From Clostridia bacterium (GTDB lineage: Bacteria > Bacillota > Clostridia > Oscillospirales > CAG-272): a stretch of 7,318 nucleotides of DNA. The notes below the pieces were generated by a model. That model was not told the DNA's origin and searched no databases. It was given only the letters and a program-made list of their open reading frames with translations. Below are positions 4,721 to 7,318 of this stretch, one piece after another. Position numbers and translations under genes: made by a program. The number at the start of each line of letters is the position of its first letter. Position 1 is the stretch's first letter. Location of the stretch: the NCBI GenBank assembly GCA_017382555.1, contig JAFOAB010000052.1, positions 1 to 7,318 on the forward strand. Reading direction: 5' to 3'.

Positions 4721-5773
4721 ATGAAAAAGAAAGAGCTTGAAACCACAGAGGCGGTAAACGACCAGCCCGCCGCAGAGCCCGCAAAGAAGGAAAATGCTTT
4801 CCTTACCCGTCTTAAGGGCGCATTCACCAAGGAGAAGCGCAACCGTGTTGTGAAGCTGCTTCTCGTAGTTATGGCAATTTTGCTCATCACCAACCCCGGT
4901 CTTATCCCCTTTCTGCCCGCAAGCATTGAAAGAACGCTTGTAGGCGCGCTTACCTCCATCTTCGGCAACGTTTCGGATATTGTGAACGTTCTTCCCCTTA
5001 ACTGGATAGTTCTCTTTAAGCTTGTAATTATGGTCCTGCTTATGAAGGTGTTCTCCGAGGTGGGAATGCTTCTGCTTGAGGTTATCTCCCCCAAGAGCAA
5101 CAGAGGCAAGACCCTTATTAACATCGTTCGCTCCGGCTTTAAGTACGTTGTTGGCTTTGTCGGCATCTTCTGGGCGCTTACCATTTTCGGTATTGACATT
5201 GCCACCATTTTTGCAGGTGTGGGAGTTCTCGCTCTCGTCATCGGCTTTGGTGCGGAAAGCCTTATTGCCGACCTTGTTACAGGCGTGTTTATGATTTTCG
5301 AGAACGAGTATAACGTCGGTGATATCGTGGAGGTTGGCGGCTATCGCGGTACCGTTTCCTCCATCGGAATCCGCACCACCTGCGTTACCGATGCGGGCGG
5401 AAACGTAAAGATCTTCAACAACGGCGATATGCGTAATATTATAAACCTCTCTAACCTCAGCAGCCGCGCGGTATGTGATTTTGCTATCCCCTATGAGGTA
5501 AAGATCGCGGATGCGGAGGCGGCACTTCTCAAGGTGCTTGAAAAGGCGCAGAAGGATAACCCCGATGTGTTTACCGAGGCTCCCACCTTCTGCGGTGTGC
5601 AGGAGCTTGGTCAGCACGCAGTTACCCTGCGCGTTGTTGCAAACGTTGCGGAGTCCAACCGATTCAAGGCTGCCCGCCTTCTTAACCGCGCCCTCAAGGA
5701 CGGTATGGAGGAGATGGGTATCAGCTGTCCCTACAATCAGATAGTAGTACATAAAGCCGATAAGGAGCAGTAA
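4721..5773 (+). CDS. mscS: MscS-family small-conductance mechanosensitive channel
   Basis: A 350-aa inner membrane channel that opens on membrane tension and vents solutes on osmotic downshock. The N-terminus (1-43) is charged and cytoplasmic. Hydrophobic segments lie at about 44-65, 95-119 and 139-158, then the glycine- and alanine-rich pore helix (GVGVLALVIGFGAESLIADL, 166-185). The MscS beta domain follows (GDIVEVGGYRGTVSSIGIRT), then the alpha/beta C-terminal domain to residue 350. Length is close to other short MscS/YnaI-like Firmicute channels. AAAAGGAG (4707-4714) lies 6 nt before ATG 4721. The gene follows the dehydrogenase by 20 nt and precedes the next gene by 2 nt, so all three are probably co-transcribed. 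The extended N-terminal tail rich in Glu, Ala and Lys is slightly unusual. Confidence 0.93.
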   Translation: MKKKELETTEAVNDQPAAEPAKKENAFLTRLKGAFTKEKRNRVVKLLLVVMAILLITNPGLIPFLPASIERTLVGALTSIFGNVSDIVNVLPLNWIVLFKLVIMVLLMKVFSEVGMLLLEVISPKSNRGKTLINIVRSGFKYVVGFVGIFWALTIFGIDIATIFAGVGVLALVIGFGAESLIADLVTGVFMIFENEYNVGDIVEVGGYRGTVSSIGIRTTCVTDAGGNVKIFNNGDMRNIINLSNLSSRAVCDFAIPYEVKIADAEAALLKVLEKAQKDNPDVFTEAPTFCGVQELGQHAVTLRVVANVAESNRFKAARLLNRALKDGMEEMGISCPYNQIVVHKADKEQ

Positions 5774-5775
5774 GA

Positions 5776-6957
5776 ATGTCTTACCGCGACAATGAGTTTT
5801 ATAAGGGTGTCGGAGACGGTGAGCCCACGCTGATTCCCGAGCAGCAAACAGCGGAGCTGAATACGTCCGATGAATGGAAAAGCGCGGCGGCCGACGCACC
5901 CCCAACCTGCGAGGTGGAGGACGTCGAGGCAATTGACACTCTGTCAGGCAGAAAAAGCGGTGTCCGCAAGGTCGTAAAAATGCTGAAGCTGACGGCGGCT
6001 GTGCTTGTTACCGTAACGGTAGCGGCGGGTAGTGTCGGTGGCATCGGCAAGCTCGGCGGTTCGAAAAAGAGCTTCAACCCCACCCAAGAGTGGCCGAGCA
6101 TTACGTATACGCACGATGCGGATGAGGAAGGCTTTACCACCGTATACAGCACGAATGCCCGCAATGCAAACGTGGTGCAGTTTAATATAGACGGACGTGC
6201 GTTCCGTTTGGAGGATACCACAAAGTCGCTGACTTTTATGTGGGATCAAAGCAGAGACGATTTTGCAACTCTGCTTGTAAGAGATCAGAATGCGGGTGTT
6301 TCCTACTCCATTTCAATTTCCTCATCCCCCTATTCGGCGGCGGAGCAGGATTCGAAGAACGCATACGGTACCATATCCTCTACCACGGGTGACGTGTTCT
6401 ACCTTGAGGCAAGATCGCATTTCTATAGGAAAACAGGTAAGCTTATAAGCACAAGCGCGGAGCTTGCATCGCTTATGCATCAGCTTGTCGTTCGCTCGTA
6501 CATTTCTGCGGCGGATGAGGAAAATTGGGGCAAGCTGCTTGTCGGTGACACGCTGTATTCCGATCTGGATGCCGATTGGTCGGGTCTTGAGGATTACGAC
6601 AGCAAGGATAACGATTATCCCATCTACCTAACTATTACCGACAGAGAATGGGATAAGGTGGATCTGACAGAAGAGATGTGCACGGTAACCGTAAACGATA
6701 TCGAATGGGCTATCTGCGTGCAAAAGGACTTTAACCTTTCTGCAGACGACGAGTTTGGCTCCGAATATCTGTGGCTTGTGCCGCTTGTCGAGGGCGAGCG
6801 GGCGGTAATCGGTCAGGAGGCCAATTACGTGCTTTGGTATTTATCGTACCACAATATAAACGCAAGTATGGATGAGCTAACCCCCGAGCTTGTCACCGCT
6901 CTTGCGGAGGAGCTGCTTTCGCACTTCCATATCGCGCCCGCCGAATGGCGCAGATAA
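5776..6957 (+). CDS. Unrecognised single-pass membrane protein coupled to mscS
   Basis: A 393-aa protein I cannot place in a family. Residues 1-68 are acidic, then basic near the membrane (GRKSGVRKVVKMLK), followed by one hydrophobic segment at about 69-91 (LTAAVLVTVTVAAGSVGGIG). The remaining 300 residues are polar and acidic, rich in Asp, Ser, Thr and aromatics (beta-rich in look). The basic side lies N-terminal, so the long C-terminal part should be outside the cell (type II topology; inference). There is no lipobox and no cleavage site next to the segment. AAGGAG (5762-5767), inside the end of mscS, lies 8 nt before ATG 5776, so translation is probably coupled to the channel gene. That suggests a partner, sensor or envelope role related to osmotic stress, but this is only context. 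It ends with tandem stops TAA TAG. Confidence 0.75.
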   Translation: MSYRDNEFYKGVGDGEPTLIPEQQTAELNTSDEWKSAAADAPPTCEVEDVEAIDTLSGRKSGVRKVVKMLKLTAAVLVTVTVAAGSVGGIGKLGGSKKSFNPTQEWPSITYTHDADEEGFTTVYSTNARNANVVQFNIDGRAFRLEDTTKSLTFMWDQSRDDFATLLVRDQNAGVSYSISISSSPYSAAEQDSKNAYGTISSTTGDVFYLEARSHFYRKTGKLISTSAELASLMHQLVVRSYISAADEENWGKLLVGDTLYSDLDADWSGLEDYDSKDNDYPIYLTITDREWDKVDLTEEMCTVTVNDIEWAICVQKDFNLSADDEFGSEYLWLVPLVEGERAVIGQEANYVLWYLSYHNINASMDELTPELVTALAEELLSHFHIAPAEWRR

Positions 6958-6970
6958 TAGGTTTTTATGG

Positions 6971-7010
6971 CATCCCAAGGCAATTTTATGAAGAATTTTG
7001 CCTTGGGATG
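6971..7010 (+). terminator. Terminator of the dehydrogenase-mscS operon
   Basis: CATCCCAAGGCAA (6971-6983) pairs perfectly with TTGCCTTGGGATG (6998-7010): 13 bp with a 14-nt loop. TCTAATTTTG follows, a weak T-run. It starts 13 nt after the last stop codon of the operon. Confidence 0.75.
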
Positions 7011-7043
7011 TCTAATTTTGCGGCGGAGAGTTGGCAAAAGGTA

Positions 7044-7075
7044 TTGACTTTTTTAAAAGTATGTGATAATATAAT
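7044..7075 (+). promoter_or_regulatory. Promoter of tRNA-Gly
   Basis: TTGACT (7044-7049) is a near-perfect -35. Downstream, TGTGATAATATAAT offers overlapping -10 elements: GATAAT at 7065-7070 (15-nt spacer, with upstream TG) and TATAAT at 7070-7075 (20-nt spacer). Either puts the start close to 7080, about 10 nt before the tRNA. Confidence 0.7.
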
Positions 7076-7090
7076 AAGGCTGAAAAGCAC

Positions 7091-7164
<74 letters not shown>

Positions 7165-7165
7165 G

Positions 7166-7200
7166 AAAAAAGACCAAGTCGAAAGACTTGGTCTTTTTTT
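7166..7200 (+). terminator. Strong intrinsic terminator of tRNA-Gly
   Basis: AGACCAAGTC (7171-7180), a GAAA tetraloop, then GACTTGGTCT (7185-7194) and seven T (7194-7200). The A-run at 7166-7171 mirrors the T-run, so it could also act on the minus strand. The last T residues merge with the left arm of the element at 7199-7318. Confidence 0.95.
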
Positions 7201-7318
7201 ATCCAAGCCGCAGGCTTGGTATATCATCAGCCCCTTGGGGCTGTATATCATCAAAGGCGGCAAGCCGCCTTTGTATCTCATCACGCATTAGCGTGTATTT
7301 CTCCTGCGGCTTGGATAA
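7199..7318. repeat. Multi-hairpin element closed by a 16-bp inverted repeat
   Basis: TTATCCAAGCCGCAGG (7199-7214) is the exact complement of CCTGCGGCTTGGATAA (7303-7318). Between them, three hairpins stand in a row: AGCCCC/GGGGCT (7229-7242), AAAGGCGGC/GCCGCCTTT (7253-7272) and CACGC/GCGTG (7282-7295). They are separated by the spacer GTATATCATCA (7219-7229, 7243-7253), one variant GTATCTCATCA (7273-7283), and a worn GTATTTCT (7295-7302). The left arm can instead fold locally as CCAAGCC-GCA-GGCTTGG (7203-7219). The fold is a cloverleaf-like junction. It resembles interspersed non-coding repeats of Clostridia genomes rather than a gene. It reaches the window edge, so its true right end is unknown. 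Confidence 0.75.

Noticed and set aside
4592..5932. Long open frame (446 aa) on the minus strand
   Set aside because: It is a shadow of the dehydrogenase end, mscS and the start of the next gene, produced by their codon bias.

Overview
The window looks like chromosomal DNA of a Gram-positive, Clostridia-type bacterium, possibly a gut Oscillospiraceae/Christensenellales relative. This rests on strong AAGGAG/GAGGTG ribosome sites, the style of the proteins, a monocistronic tRNA with encoded CCA, and abundant hairpin repeats. The taxonomic placement is inference from gene style, not from a marker gene. The housekeeping genes are roughly balanced in GC. Two AT-richer patches (about 1800-2430 and 3100-3730) mark an accessory island between them.

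Layout. (1) 1-1543: end of argD (acetylornithine aminotransferase) followed after 1 nt by argF (ornithine carbamoyltransferase), the tail of an arginine biosynthesis operon. (2) 1544-1800: no gene, but two compound hairpins that share an exact 22-nt core inside unrelated outer stems; the first probably ends the arg transcript. (3) 1801-2431: an operator-like cluster of TTGCA/TGCAA motifs, a promoter, and an Xre-HTH/MNT nucleotidyltransferase gene (MntA-type antitoxin). Its stop codon overlaps the start of a HepT-type HEPN toxin gene. (4) 2432-3422: about 991 bp of foreign-looking DNA that splits hepT after codon 11. It holds a broken coiled-coil reading frame with an in-frame TAG, a hairpin-rich non-coding stretch, and a good promoter with an operator-like palindrome driving an 85-aa zinc-ribbon protein. 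(5) 3423-3731: the remaining 102 codons of hepT, including the RX4HXY motif. (6) 3750-6957: a three-gene run of D-2-hydroxyacid dehydrogenase, MscS-family mechanosensitive channel and an unrecognised single-pass membrane protein, ended by a hairpin. (7) 7044-7200: promoter, tRNA-Gly(TCC) and a strong terminator. (8) 7199-7318: a multi-hairpin element closed by a 16-bp inverted repeat, reaching the window edge.

The central observation is the dissected HEPN-MNT toxin-antitoxin module. Antitoxin and upstream operator look intact, while the toxin is cut in two by a transposase-less insert carrying its own promoter and a small zinc-ribbon gene. That promoter now lies upstream of the dehydrogenase-MscS operon. 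I see no convincing wholly new defence or mobile system. The least explained parts are the insert, the two repeat families and the MscS-coupled membrane protein.
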